DNA from: Lactiplantibacillus songbeiensis
Lineage (GTDB): Bacteria; Bacillota; Bacilli; Lactobacillales; Lactobacillaceae
Length of the DNA stretch: 64,000 bases
Assembly: GCF_005405125.1 (NCBI RefSeq)
Contig: NZ_BJDL01000018.1
Span: 1 to 64,000 of the forward strand
Direction: 5' to 3'
Position numbers and translations under genes: made by a program. This document shows, in pieces, positions 34,044 through 42,378 of the stretch. The notes under the pieces are model-generated. The model searched no databases and was not told the origin of the DNA. It saw nothing but the letters and a program-made list of their open reading frames with translations. Position 1 is the first letter of the stretch; each line of letters starts with the position of its first letter.

Positions 34044-34193
34044 AACGCCGGGCGGGGTAGAATTGGCTCAGTGGTGTCGTTTGACTTAGTCGGTGATTTT
34101 CCGAGTTAGTCAAAGCCTGGCTTATGAGGCCGCACTTTGGCTCATAAACGCGGCCACCACGTTCCAGCCAATTCTAGCCCAACCAGAGTCACA
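34044..34193 (+). repeat. Intergenic structured repeat, type A
   Basis: Hairpin 1 begins GACT and ends AGTC, where other copies have ATCT and AGAT. Hairpin 2 is TTATGAG with CTCATAA, where 14001 has TTGTGAG with CTCGCAA. Both are compensated changes. Lies between the AarF gene and the T-box leader. Confidence 0.85.
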
Positions 34194-34264
34194 AATAATT
34201 ATCTCCATTATCCATCATTCCCAACCAGTTCGCACTACCGATTTAAACTTTTTCAGAAAAAACG

Positions 34265-34293
34265 TTGACAATTTCTCAAACTGGTTGTAAATT
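34265..34293 (+). promoter_or_regulatory. Promoter of the T-box-brnQ transcript
   Basis: Consensus TTGACA (34265-34270), 17-bp spacer, TAAATT (34288-34293). Confidence 0.65.
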
Positions 34294-34299
34294 AAAGAC

Positions 34300-34607
34300 A
34301 CATTAAAAAACGGTTAACAAACGCGTTGATAAACACAGTACGTTGCGACTTCTTTTTTAGAGAGTGCCGACTTGGTGAGAGGGCATAAAGAAGCCGTAAC
34401 CGAAAATCAGTTTTGAGCGGCGATGACGAAGCGTAGGTGCTAGTTGTCGTTGGGTGCTCCCATTATCGAGCCAGGGTATCGTCAGTGACCGGTCACTGAC
34501 CGTACCTTTAAGGCGATGACAGTAATGTGATCGTGAAGCTAAGGTGGTAACGCGTTTTAAACGTCCTTGTAATCTGAGTCAAAACTCAGCTTGCAAGGAC
34601 GTTTTTT
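34300..34607 (+). ncRNA. T-box riboswitch leader of brnQ
   Basis: The T-box sequence AAGGTGGTAACGCG (34541-34554) fits the consensus AGGGTGGNACCGCG. Its TGGT pairs with a tRNA 3' end ACCA, so the discriminator base is A, as in Ile, Val and Leu tRNAs. Stem I base is GAGTGCC (34362-34368) with GGTGCTC (34453-34459). The terminator AACGTCCTTG...CAAGGACGTT with inner CTGAGT/ACTCAG ends at the T run at 34602-34607. A candidate specifier is GTC (Val) at 34446-34448, but I cannot fix the specifier loop by eye. Uncharged tRNA should allow read-through into the branched-chain amino acid transporter. Confidence 0.85.
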
Positions 34608-34642
34608 GTTTAACCGATTTAAAATTATGGAGGTTTACATAT

Positions 34643-36034
34643 ATGCTAAATAAAGTTCAAAAACGAAACTTAACCAAACGTGATTATGTCACGTTAAGCT
34701 CCATGATCTTCGCGCTCTTCTTCGGGGCCGGCAACTTGATTTTCCCCTTACATCTCGGCCAATTAGCCGGTAGTCACTGGGGCATGGCCGCCGTTGGATT
34801 CTTAGTCACCGCTGTTTTATTGCCATTATTATCTGTTTTAGCGGTCTGTGTCACAAAATCCAAAGGCGTTTATGATATTGGGAAGCCTTTAGGTGCAACC
34901 TTCGCCATCGTCTTCATGGTCTTGATTCACTTTACCATCGGCCCATTCTTCGGGACACCACGGACCGCCACAGTTTCCTTTACTGTTGGGCTGGCACCAT
35001 TCTTCGCAGCTAAATATCAAACCGTTGCCTTACTCGTTTTCTCAGCCGTCTTCTTTGGCTTAGCTTACGTTTTATCACTAGAACAACATAAAATCATGAA
35101 TCGGGTCGGGAAGCTACTTAATCCCCTATTCCTCTTACTCTTAGTCGTCGTGTTCTTCGTTGCTTTTAGCAGTCCACTCGCTCACGCTGGCAACACGACT
35201 GCGACCGCCGCTTACGTCAGTGCTGGATTTACAAATGGTTTCTTACAAGGTTATAACACAATGGATGCCTTAGCCGGCTTGGCTTTAGGCGTTACCATCG
35301 TCACGGCTGTTAAATTCATGGGTCAAACTGACCCGAACAAAGCCGCTTGGGTCACTGCCCGCGCTGGGTTATTCTCCATGTCATTTGAAGGCTTGATCTA
35401 TGTCTTATTAATCTTAGTCGGTGCCCAATCATTAGGCATGTTCAAACTTTCTGCTAATGGCGGGATCGCCTTTAATCAAATCGTCAATCACTATATGGGC
35501 ACTTTCGGCCAAGCCGTGTTAGCCGTCTTAATCATCACCACTTGCTTAACGACTGCCATTGGCTTAGTTGCGGCCTTTGCCCAAGATTTCCATAAGCATT
35601 TCAGTTTCTTAAGCTACAAAGCTTGGTTACGGATCACTTGTTTAGCATCATTTTTGACTGCTAACATCGGCTTAAACCAAATCATCGCCTGGTCAACACC
35701 CGTGTTAATGTTCCTCTACCCACTCGCAATGGCGTTGATCTTCTTATCAATCTTGTCACCATTGTTCCATCAAGACGCCGTTGTTTACCGCTGGGTCGTT
35801 GTCTTCACCGTGGTCCCCGCCGTCTTCGACATGGTCGCGGCCTTTCCTGCCGTCGTTAGCCAAAGTGCCCTTGGACAAGCCATGGCGCACGTTCAAAGTT
35901 TCATGCCATTAGCTACTAGTGGCATGGACTGGTTAGTGCCCGCCTTAGTTGGCGCGGTCTTTGGCACTTTACATTACATGATGCGACAACGATCACGTAA
36001 TCACGCCACGACGACGGTTGGCAACCGCGATTAA
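34643..36034 (+). CDS. brnQ: Branched-chain amino acid transporter BrnQ
   Basis: A 463-aa, about 12-helix permease of the LIVCS family, importing Leu, Ile and Val with Na+ or H+. The N-terminal signature SSMIFALFFGAGNLIFP is clear, and GYNTMDALAGLALG lies mid-protein. SD GGAGG precedes the ATG at 34643; the upstream frame to 34544 runs through the leader terminator and is rejected. Expression is controlled by the T-box leader, i.e. by tRNA charging. Confidence 0.93.
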   Translation: MLNKVQKRNLTKRDYVTLSSMIFALFFGAGNLIFPLHLGQLAGSHWGMAAVGFLVTAVLLPLLSVLAVCVTKSKGVYDIGKPLGATFAIVFMVLIHFTIGPFFGTPRTATVSFTVGLAPFFAAKYQTVALLVFSAVFFGLAYVLSLEQHKIMNRVGKLLNPLFLLLLVVVFFVAFSSPLAHAGNTTATAAYVSAGFTNGFLQGYNTMDALAGLALGVTIVTAVKFMGQTDPNKAAWVTARAGLFSMSFEGLIYVLLILVGAQSLGMFKLSANGGIAFNQIVNHYMGTFGQAVLAVLIITTCLTTAIGLVAAFAQDFHKHFSFLSYKAWLRITCLASFLTANIGLNQIIAWSTPVLMFLYPLAMALIFLSILSPLFHQDAVVYRWVVVFTVVPAVFDMVAAFPAVVSQSALGQAMAHVQSFMPLATSGMDWLVPALVGAVFGTLHYMMRQRSRNHATTTVGNRD

Positions 36035-36045
36035 TTATTTTCAAA

Positions 36046-36113
36046 CCTAAAACAACCGCTAATGACGAAACCAGCTCAGCTGAGTTTGCTCGTCGTTAGC
36101 GGTTGTTTTTGTG
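36046..36113 (+). terminator. brnQ terminator
   Basis: AACAACCGCTAATGACGA pairs with TCGTCGTTAGCGGTTGTT, followed by a T run; an inner CAGCTCAGCTG palindrome sits in the loop region. Confidence 0.85.
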
Positions 36114-36127
36114 GCGCCAGTTTCAGA

Positions 36128-36418
36128 TTACAATACTTCAATCCCCTGACGATAACGATTTAAATCAACATCGACTAACACCACCAAGTCACCCGGATGT
36201 AGCGGTACCGGCAGATCGGTCGACCCAGCTGGCAGGTCATCTGGGTCCCAGTCACAACTTACTAACTCAATATAATCACGCGCCATTCGCATACTGTCGG
36301 CGACCGACACCCCTTGCGTCACACCGTCAAACAGCGGAATTGTGACCAAGTATGGTACATCAGTATCATCAGGTTCATAACTAATATTCACTGGATAAAC
36401 ACGAAAACGGTCGTTCAT
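36128..36418 (-). CDS. HicB-like protein, orphan
   Basis: A 96-aa protein with the HicB-type fold pattern: YPVNISYEPDDTDVPYLVTIPLFDGVTQGVSVADSMRMARDYIEL, then LPxP spacing near residue 70. HicB proteins are antitoxins of HicA mRNA interferases, often with a DNA-binding tail; this one lacks such a tail. No HicA frame (about 60 aa with G-S-H) is found upstream or downstream, so it is an orphan. Start 36418 chosen at 8 nt from GAGG; 36421 is possible. Confidence 0.7.
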   Translation of the reverse strand: MNDRFRVYPVNISYEPDDTDVPYLVTIPLFDGVTQGVSVADSMRMARDYIELVSCDWDPDDLPAGSTDLPVPLHPGDLVVLVDVDLNRYRQGIEVL

Positions 36419-36544
36419 CATAGCCACCTCTAGTGAATGTTTGCCTTGAGCTTACCACGACTACTCATCAAGTACCTACCAAATACGGCTACAACGCTGA
36501 CTGATTTAAAGTCATTATCGCTAACTGTACTTGGCAACCCAATC

Positions 36545-36580
36545 AAAAAAAGCCTGACCACATCGTCAGACTTCACAGGC
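36545..36580 (-). terminator. Terminator of the dhaKLM-glpF operon
   Basis: Minus strand GTCTGACGATGTGGTCAGGC hairpin followed by seven T. Confidence 0.65.
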
Positions 36581-36584
36581 ATGC

Positions 36585-37292
36585 TTAAGCAATCCAAGCT
36601 TGCAATCCCGCGGCCAAAATACCGCCTAATAAGGGGCCAAACATCGGTACCCAAGCATATGACCAGTTTGCACTAGATTTATTCGGTACAGGCAAAATCG
36701 TGTACGCCAACCGCGGGGCCCAATCCCGGGCCGGATTGATCGCAAAGCCGGTCGTTCCGCCAAGGGTTAACCCAACCACAACAATCAATAAGCCCACAAT
36801 CAATGGTTTCAAGCCTTGCGTAAAGTTCCCTAAGTTCAATAATGGGAAGATAAAGAAAAACGTCGCAATCGTTTCACTTAAAAAGTTAAAGACGGGATTG
36901 GGAATCGCTGGCCCGGTAGCAAAGATGCCGACCGTATTCCCATCTACTGGGCGCTTAGCAGCTTTAAAATGTGGATAATATTGCACAATCACAATGGCCG
37001 CGCCCACAAACGCACCTAAGAATTGTCCGAGTAGATAAGGCAAGACTTGTGCCCAAGGGAAGAACCCAAACAACGCAAACCCAATCGTCACGGCTGGATT
37101 CAAATGACCTTGCGACCCGAATTGACCTGCGACATAAACGCCAAATGTAACGGCTAATCCCCAAGCTAAAGAGATAAACGTCCAATTCTGCGCGTGCGCA
37201 TACGTGCGTTTCAGATTAACCCCCGCACCGCTACCAACCCCAAAAACGATTAAAACCATGGTTCCTAAAAATTCACCTAAAAATCCTTGCAT
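36585..37292 (-). CDS. glpF: Glycerol facilitator GlpF
   Basis: A 235-aa MIP channel of the glycerol-uptake type: first motif HLNPAVTIGFA, second AINPARDWAPRL, with Asp after NPAR marking the wide glycerol pore. Last gene of the dha operon, 16 nt after dhaM, with a weak SD (AAGCGGG), so translation probably depends on the upstream gene. Supplies glycerol or dihydroxyacetone to the kinase encoded upstream. Confidence 0.92.
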   Translation of the reverse strand: MQGFLGEFLGTMVLIVFGVGSGAGVNLKRTYAHAQNWTFISLAWGLAVTFGVYVAGQFGSQGHLNPAVTIGFALFGFFPWAQVLPYLLGQFLGAFVGAAIVIVQYYPHFKAAKRPVDGNTVGIFATGPAIPNPVFNFLSETIATFFFIFPLLNLGNFTQGLKPLIVGLLIVVVGLTLGGTTGFAINPARDWAPRLAYTILPVPNKSSANWSYAWVPMFGPLLGGILAAGLQAWIA

Positions 37293-37308
37293 CCCGCTTC
37301 ACCGACCC

Positions 37309-37677
37309 TTACTTGATTTTTAATGGCGCTAACTGCGCTTCAACTGCTGCTAACGGCACCCCAGCCTGCAGTAAAGAAGCCGCGGTATACGCACTTTCGA
37401 CTAACGCCGTGTCGTATAAATGCACCGTTTTATCACTCATTTCAATCGCCATTTCAAGATTCATCTTCGCGCTGCCAAGGTCATAAAAGGCCAATAGTTC
37501 GTCAGCTGAATTATCTTCAAAAGCCGTACTAATCTTGGCCATACTGGTCCCAATCAGCTGGTCGTCAGTCCCGCCAGCGTAAGTTATCGGCACATTAGCG
37601 GCCACTTGCTTGATCAATGTAACCACACCAGCCGCCACTTCTGGCACATGTGAAACAACGACAATGCCTAAGTTCAT
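37309..37677 (-). CDS. dhaM: DhaM, PTS phosphotransfer subunit of dihydroxyacetone kinase
   Basis: A 122-aa EIIA-mannose-like domain. The phosphorylated His10 lies in VVVSHVPEVAAGV and the conserved GGTDDQLIGTS loop follows. It carries phosphate from HPr to ADP bound on DhaL. Single-domain form, without the HPr and EI extensions seen in E. coli DhaM. Start overlaps the dhaL stop by 4 nt (ATGA). Confidence 0.92.
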   Translation of the reverse strand: MNLGIVVVSHVPEVAAGVVTLIKQVAANVPITYAGGTDDQLIGTSMAKISTAFEDNSADELLAFYDLGSAKMNLEMAIEMSDKTVHLYDTALVESAYTAASLLQAGVPLAAVEAQLAPLKIK

Positions 37678-38261
37678 GACTGCGCCACCGTTTCTAGTAA
37701 GGCAGTAAATAAGTATCCGCTGGAGACGGCACCAGGATCGAGATGCCCAATTGACCGGTCACCCAAGTAGGACGCGCGGCCTTTTTTAGCTACCATTGGC
37801 TTGGTCCTTTCAACAGCTTCACTAATAACGGCTGGCGTTAATTGATCCGCCTGAACAGCCGCTGTCACTGGTGTCCAAACATCGATCAGCGTCTTGTCAC
37901 CCGCGACAGCGCCACCACGCTTCTTAAGTCCAGCTAAAGCTGCAGTTAACAGGGGGTCTAAATCAGCGTCCCCGTTTTTGCTGGCCTTAGCCATTTCCAA
38001 GAAAGCCGTACCATATAACGGTCCAGCCGCCCCGCCAACTTTACTAATTAACGCCAGCGCAGCGGCTTTGAAAACTGTTGTTAAATCGGCGTCGCTTTTA
38101 TCAGCTAAAGTCGCCTTAACGGCTGTCAAGCCACGGACCATGTTACTCCCGTGATCACCATCACCAATCGGCGTATCCAAGTCATTCAAATAAGCCTTAT
38201 TCGTCTCAATCTTATCCGCGAAGTTGTTTAACCACGCGATCGTTTGCGTTGTTGTTAACAT
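37674..38261 (-). CDS. dhaL: DhaL, ADP-binding subunit of dihydroxyacetone kinase
   Basis: A 195-aa DAK2 domain with the metal/ADP site DTPIGDGDHGSNM and GGAAGPLYGTAFLEMA, plus DPGAVSSGYLF near the end. Start at 38261 is 8 nt from AAGGA; the frame start at 38282 overlaps dhaK. Works with DhaK and DhaM to phosphorylate dihydroxyacetone with PEP-derived phosphate. Confidence 0.93.
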   Translation of the reverse strand: MLTTTQTIAWLNNFADKIETNKAYLNDLDTPIGDGDHGSNMVRGLTAVKATLADKSDADLTTVFKAAALALISKVGGAAGPLYGTAFLEMAKASKNGDADLDPLLTAALAGLKKRGGAVAGDKTLIDVWTPVTAAVQADQLTPAVISEAVERTKPMVAKKGRASYLGDRSIGHLDPGAVSSGYLFTALLETVAQS

Positions 38262-38275
38262 GCCATCCGTCCTTT

Positions 38276-39271
38276 CTACCAAGCAATCGTTTCAACGGGA
38301 TAGTTCAAATAATCCAGCCACTTAGCATCGGTTAAGTCAAATAGGGTCAATGAGATACCCGCCATTTCAATTGACGTCATATAATTACCAACTTTCATAA
38401 AAGCTGGTTTAATCCCTTTTTCAGCTAAAGCATCCAATAGGTCATGACTAAAGACGTATTGTTCCATTAACGGTGTCGCACCCATGCCGTTCACTAAAAC
38501 GGCGTATTGATGCTGGCTGTCTAAATGGCCGGACTCATCTAATTTACCTAGTAATTCTGCCACTAAGGCTTTAGATGGCTTGATCTTTTCGCGGCGATAT
38601 CCGGGTTCACTGTGAATTCCGACCCCATATTCAATCTCATCATCGGCCAATTCAAAACCGGGCTTGCCGACTTCAGGGACTGTGGCCGCAGATAAGGCGA
38701 CCGCAATCGTTTTAATCTGCGGTAAGACCGCGTGGGCCAACCGATCAAGTTCATCTAAGCTAGCCCCTTGATCTGCGGCTGCCCCTAAGACTTTATGCAT
38801 CAGTACCGTCCCCGCAACACCGCGCCGACCTTGGGTATACAGACTATCTTCGACCGCGATATCATCGTCAACGACCACTGACTTCACATCAATATCATCC
38901 AGTTCTGCCATGTCTTTCGCCATATCAAAATTCATCACATCGCCTGAGTAATTTTTAATGATTAAAAACACGCCCTTACCTTGGTCAACCGCTTTAATGG
39001 CGGCATAGATCTGGTCTGGGGTTGGTGATGTAAAGACTTGACCAGCCACGGCCGCACTCAGCATCCCTTTGCCAACAAAGCCCGCATGACTCGGTTCATG
39101 ACCACTGCCACCACCACTGACGAGACCAACTTTACCAACCATTGAGGCTTGGTCGCTGCGTACCATCGCCGTGGTATCCGGTAGTTGCATTAAATATTGC
39201 GGATAAGCGCGCACTAGCCCATCGACCATTTCGGAGACAACGTCTTTAGGATCATTCAGAATTTTCTTCAT
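38276..39271 (-). CDS. dhaK: DhaK, dihydroxyacetone-binding subunit
   Basis: A 331-aa DAK1 domain of usual length. Conserved GLVSGGGSGHEPSHAGFVG near residue 50 and the substrate-binding His in EYGVGIHSEPGYRR (about residue 217), which forms a hemiaminal with dihydroxyacetone. First gene of dhaK-dhaL-dhaM-glpF. A near-perfect cre lies in the leader, so glucose repression through CcpA is expected. Confidence 0.93.
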   Translation of the reverse strand: MKKILNDPKDVVSEMVDGLVRAYPQYLMQLPDTTAMVRSDQASMVGKVGLVSGGGSGHEPSHAGFVGKGMLSAAVAGQVFTSPTPDQIYAAIKAVDQGKGVFLIIKNYSGDVMNFDMAKDMAELDDIDVKSVVVDDDIAVEDSLYTQGRRGVAGTVLMHKVLGAAADQGASLDELDRLAHAVLPQIKTIAVALSAATVPEVGKPGFELADDEIEYGVGIHSEPGYRREKIKPSKALVAELLGKLDESGHLDSQHQYAVLVNGMGATPLMEQYVFSHDLLDALAEKGIKPAFMKVGNYMTSIEMAGISLTLFDLTDAKWLDYLNYPVETIAW

Positions 39272-39291
39272 TATGAGTCACAATCCTTTCT

Positions 39292-39311
39292 TGAATTCGC
39301 TTACAATTATA
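39292..39311 (-). promoter_or_regulatory. dhaK -10 element and cre-like site
   Basis: Minus strand TATAAT (39306-39311), immediately followed by TGTAAGCGAATTCA (39292-39305), one mismatch from the cre consensus. A CcpA site directly after the -10 should block transcription. Confidence 0.6.
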
Positions 39312-39340
39312 GCTACTACGCTTGGTGCTAGTTGACTTAA

Positions 39341-39493
39341 ATTGCCACTCTGGTTGACCCAGAATCGGCTGGAACGTGGTGGCCGCGTTTGAAAGCCAAA
39401 GGGCGGTCTTCCAAGCCGGGCTTTATCTAAGTCGGAAAATCACCGACTAAGATAAACGACACCACTGAGCCAATTCTGGCCCGCCCGGCGTTA
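39341..39493 (-). repeat. Intergenic structured repeat, type A (reverse orientation)
   Basis: Read on the minus strand, hairpin 1 is ATCTTAGTCGG with CCGACTTAGAT, and hairpin 2 is TTGGAAG with CTTTCAA, a further compensated variant. Linked to the partial type B copy that follows. Confidence 0.85.
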
Positions 39494-39553
39494 ACTAACG
39501 GGGATTGAAAAATCAACGATTGATTATTCATAATCCACTTATTTAGCCGAGAA

Positions 39554-39642
39554 GTTGGTTACTAAAATACTCAACCATGTCGTTGGCCTTAATGCGAGTG
39601 GTCTACTCGGACTTAGGCCAAGGTCAGTTTTCAAGACCAAGC
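39554..39642 (+). repeat. Partial type B repeat (left half)
   Basis: Contains the left arm CTAAAATACTCAACCATGTCGTT, hairpin 1 (TTGGCCTTAA with TTAGGCCAA) and the start of hairpin 2 (GTTTTCAAGACC). The right arm is lost. With the adjacent A copy it repeats the B-linker-A arrangement in reverse. Confidence 0.75.
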
Positions 39643-39699
39643 GTCAACTACTATCATTTAAAGCCTAAGCAGCACCACATATAGTAACCTATCATCAGT

Positions 39700-39762
39700 C
39701 TAAAACAAAAACCAAGCCAGTACCACCCAGAAATTTAACTTCTGTAAGTGACCAACTTGGTC
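39700..39762 (-). terminator. Possible terminator downstream of the beta-lactamase-like gene
   Basis: Minus strand GACCAAG and CTTGGTTTTTG close a long imperfect hairpin with an inner CAGAA/TTCTG stem, and end in a T-rich tract. Confidence 0.45.
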
Positions 39763-39807
39763 AATTTACAATTTATCTTATCAACCAATTTCATGTTCCT
39801 AACACTA

Positions 39808-40788
39808 CTAATTAAATACCGTCACATCCACCTGTTTACCCAATTGATTCATCGCCGGTACCTGCTGTGATAACTGCCCGCCTTGTGACAAAGCCACAAT
39901 CACGACTGCCCGCTGACCTTGGACGAAAATAGCCGCATCATTTTCAACGCCATAAGTATCAAACTCACCAGTCTTATTGTAAACGGTCCGCGTCCCTGGC
40001 AGTAGCTTTGGTAGCTTCGTATGGTTCGTGTTCGCCGCCATTAACTTTAACATCGCCGTATCAGCCGTTGCCGAGATTAACCGATGATGCCATAATTTCA
40101 TCAACAATTGCCCCAGATCACGCACCGACGTGACATTATCCCGACCCGCCGTCAACGCTTTTTGATCCATCATTTTGCGGCGCAACACCGTTTGTGACGC
40201 CCCTAATCGTTTGATTTCCTGATTGACGGCGCTAATCCCACCAACTTCATCAATCACAATATTGGTCGCCGTATTGTCACTAACCGTCATCATATAATGG
40301 AGTAATTCCTGAATTGTAAATGTCGAGCCAGTCGCCATCCCTTGCAAGCTCCCCGTACCGCCAACCTTATCCGTGGCTTTCAAAGTATAGGTTGTCGCCA
40401 AATTCAATTTTCCAGCGGCAACTTGTTGATAAACGGTCGCTAAGATGAATAATTTGATATCACTGGCAGCCTTTTGCGATTGATTATGCCACTGATACGT
40501 TTGCCCCGTGGTCGTCTGAATATAGACTGAATTCTGACCACCTAGCTTACCCATCGTCTGTTGAACAATACCTTTGAATGGTGAAGCTACTGCCGCTTTA
40601 GGCTTTGAACTTGCTCGTTTAGCAACGGCCGACTTCGCTTTAGATGTTGACTGAGATGCGCTGGTTTTAGCTGACTGCCGACTAGCTGAACTCGTTTTAG
40701 GTGCGACTTTAGTTGATTTTGACTGGCAACCACTCAACAGGACAACACCTAAGAGACTCCCTAAAAGTAAGATACCCCATTTTTTCAT
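39808..40788 (-). CDS. Class A beta-lactamase-like lipoprotein (serine hydrolase)
   Basis: A 326-aa lipoprotein: lipobox LLSGCQ near residue 20, then a Ser/Lys/Ala-rich linker to about residue 70. The catalytic domain has S-x-x-K in ASDIKLF, the SDN loop in VSDNTATN, and KTG in YNKTGEFDTYG. The Glu166-type omega-loop residue needed for fast deacylation of beta-lactams is not obvious, so it may be a D,D-peptidase or carboxylesterase-like penicillin-recognising protein. Start 40788 has GAGGAG about 7 nt upstream. Membrane anchored and extracellular. Confidence 0.85.
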   Translation of the reverse strand: MKKWGILLLGSLLGVVLLSGCQSKSTKVAPKTSSASRQSAKTSASQSTSKAKSAVAKRASSKPKAAVASPFKGIVQQTMGKLGGQNSVYIQTTTGQTYQWHNQSQKAASDIKLFILATVYQQVAAGKLNLATTYTLKATDKVGGTGSLQGMATGSTFTIQELLHYMMTVSDNTATNIVIDEVGGISAVNQEIKRLGASQTVLRRKMMDQKALTAGRDNVTSVRDLGQLLMKLWHHRLISATADTAMLKLMAANTNHTKLPKLLPGTRTVYNKTGEFDTYGVENDAAIFVQGQRAVVIVALSQGGQLSQQVPAMNQLGKQVDVTVFN

Positions 40789-40810
40789 TTTTAATCTCCT
40801 CGTATCCAAC

Positions 40811-40861
40811 TAAAAAAGCCATGCCAAGCCGGCTAATTTCAAGCTGGTTTAGCACGGTTTC
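40811..40861 (-). terminator. Terminator of the 41-kb lipoprotein gene
   Basis: Imperfect stem (CCGTGCTAAACCAGC with GCCGGCTTGGCATGG) followed by six T on the minus strand. Confidence 0.65.
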
Positions 40862-40867
40862 AGTTCA

Positions 40868-41671
40868 TTATTGGACCCAGACTTCATTAACTAAGTCGCC
40901 GTCATATGATTTACCATCCGTTAAGACACTGTAATTATCATAAGAGGTATACCCATAGTAGGTTTCATGGTCGCCGCCGCTCCAAGTGACGTCAATTTCG
41001 ACATCAGCTTTGATACTCTTCGTATCACTGGAATCCGAAGTCACATCGTAAGATAAGATGCCCGAAGCGCCGGATGCTTTAACCGTCGCGACCCCATGGA
41101 AAGCCGATCCGTCCGTATTATTCTGGACAACGGTCCCATCAGAACTGATCGTTAAGTCAGATTGTAACCGATCCTCATCATAATTATAGAATGAGTAATC
41201 GCCGACAAACTTAGAATAATTGTCAAAACTATTATTCGTTGCGGGCGTCGATTTGGCTGTCGTGGTGGTGGCCGTATTACCACTCTTAGTCGTTGTTGAT
41301 TTATTGCTGCTGTCCTTGCTCTTCTTCAACAAGAACTTGTCATTACTCTTCTGCAACGTGAAGAACTCGGTCTTCAAAGCACTGAATGACTTTTTATTTA
41401 AATCCGCTAAATCAATTGAGCTTAGCTTTTTGTTAGATTGTTTATACTTACCGTCTGCATTCAAAGCTTGGGCATCTTTTAAGATGGCTTCCGCCTTTTT
41501 CAGCTTACTGTTATCCGTGGTGCTGGTTGATTTTGCAGTACTAGTCTGACTACTGCTGGCATGCTTACCCAACACCTTACCACTACCCGCATTGTTGGAC
41601 CCGCAACCAGCTAAACTACCAACTGCTAGTAACGTGACCAATGCGGCTAACCACCGTTTTTTAATTATCAT
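40868..41671 (-). CDS. Secreted lipoprotein of unknown function
   Basis: A 267-aa lipoprotein with lipobox SLAGCG near residue 22, a Ser/Thr/Lys-rich low-complexity linker (30-75 and 125-150), a short helical Lys-rich segment between them (LKKAEAILKDAQALNADGKY) and a C-terminal beta-rich domain (about 155-267) starting DNYSKFVGDYSFYNYDEDRLQ and ending with Tyr-rich strands (HETYYGYTSYDNY). The C-terminal domain resembles those found in several uncharacterised Lactobacillus lipoproteins; function unknown. GGAGG lies 7 nt before the ATG at 41671. Confidence 0.8.
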   Translation of the reverse strand: MIIKKRWLAALVTLLAVGSLAGCGSNNAGSGKVLGKHASSSQTSTAKSTSTTDNSKLKKAEAILKDAQALNADGKYKQSNKKLSSIDLADLNKKSFSALKTEFFTLQKSNDKFLLKKSKDSSNKSTTTKSGNTATTTTAKSTPATNNSFDNYSKFVGDYSFYNYDEDRLQSDLTISSDGTVVQNNTDGSAFHGVATVKASGASGILSYDVTSDSSDTKSIKADVEIDVTWSGGDHETYYGYTSYDNYSVLTDGKSYDGDLVNEVWVQ

Positions 41672-41819
41672 AAAAACTCCTCCAAAGATTGTTGCTAAAA
41701 TCATTTACAATTTTTAGTGTAAACTAACTCTGTCATAACTACAATAAGCGACGCCAAATATTAGTCATGGGATTAATGATTTCAGTCTAGCAAGCCACGT
41801 TAGCTGGTTAACTGACCGT

Positions 41820-41855
41820 ACAAAAAAGGCACTGATCTGATTATCAGCACCCATA
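41820..41855 (-). terminator. Terminator of the nox-like/LURP-one operon
   Basis: Minus strand GGTGCTGATAATCAGATCAGTGCC followed by TTTTTTG. Confidence 0.75.
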
Positions 41856-41865
41856 AATGTTAATT

Positions 41866-42366
41866 TCAATTACTAGTAGAACTGCTGGCAGCGGCGGCTT
41901 CAACCCGTTTGACATAATCAATCGCAATGACCAGTCCAACGATCAACAATTCATCAGCTGAATCCTGAATCGTCATCTCATACTTATCGCCGATACTGAA
42001 CCAGCGTTTCGCCACCCGACCGACTAACTGGCCCTTTCGACTGACATCAAAATTCATGTCCCAAAAGTCTCCCGTCACCGTTAAACCGGCCGCGACTAAA
42101 TCATAACGCGGCTTGAAAAAAGTAAACCGTTTTTGAATCGTCGCCACTTGCTGGTCACCAATCTTTAAATAAAAGCGTGGTAACCAGGAAAACGGCTGCT
42201 TGGTTACGGTGGCCACAATGTGATCATGCAAATCTAAGATATCAAAGTGTTTTGGTATCTTAAACAAGCTACCAACCGCCTGATAGACGGGACGATCTTG
42301 ATGATCTAAAACCGCAAACTTTTCGCGCACGGACCAGACCTTTTGATTGAGATAAAGTTGTCGCAT
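41866..42366 (-). CDS. LURP-one-related (Tubby-like fold) protein
   Basis: A 166-aa protein of the LOR/YxjI type: strands such as MRQLYLNQKVWSVREKFAVLDHQDRPVYQAVG and a repeated phosphoscramblase-like half (YLKIGDQQVATIQKRF; YDLVAAGLTVTGDFWDMNFDV), ending in the hydrophobic helix ELLIVGLVIAIDYVKRV. Function of bacterial members is not established; membrane-lipid association is inferred from the fold. Starts 12 nt after the Ser42 oxidase-like gene, so the two are co-translated. Second of two tandem ATGs chosen (6 nt from GGAGG). Confidence 0.8.
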   Translation of the reverse strand: MRQLYLNQKVWSVREKFAVLDHQDRPVYQAVGSLFKIPKHFDILDLHDHIVATVTKQPFSWLPRFYLKIGDQQVATIQKRFTFFKPRYDLVAAGLTVTGDFWDMNFDVSRKGQLVGRVAKRWFSIGDKYEMTIQDSADELLIVGLVIAIDYVKRVEAAAASSSTSN

Positions 42367-42378
42367 CATTACCCTCCG

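Noticed and set aside
36430-36654. Possible HicA toxin next to the HicB-like gene
   Set aside because: The only frame there is antisense to the end of glpF and its terminator and has no HicA signature.
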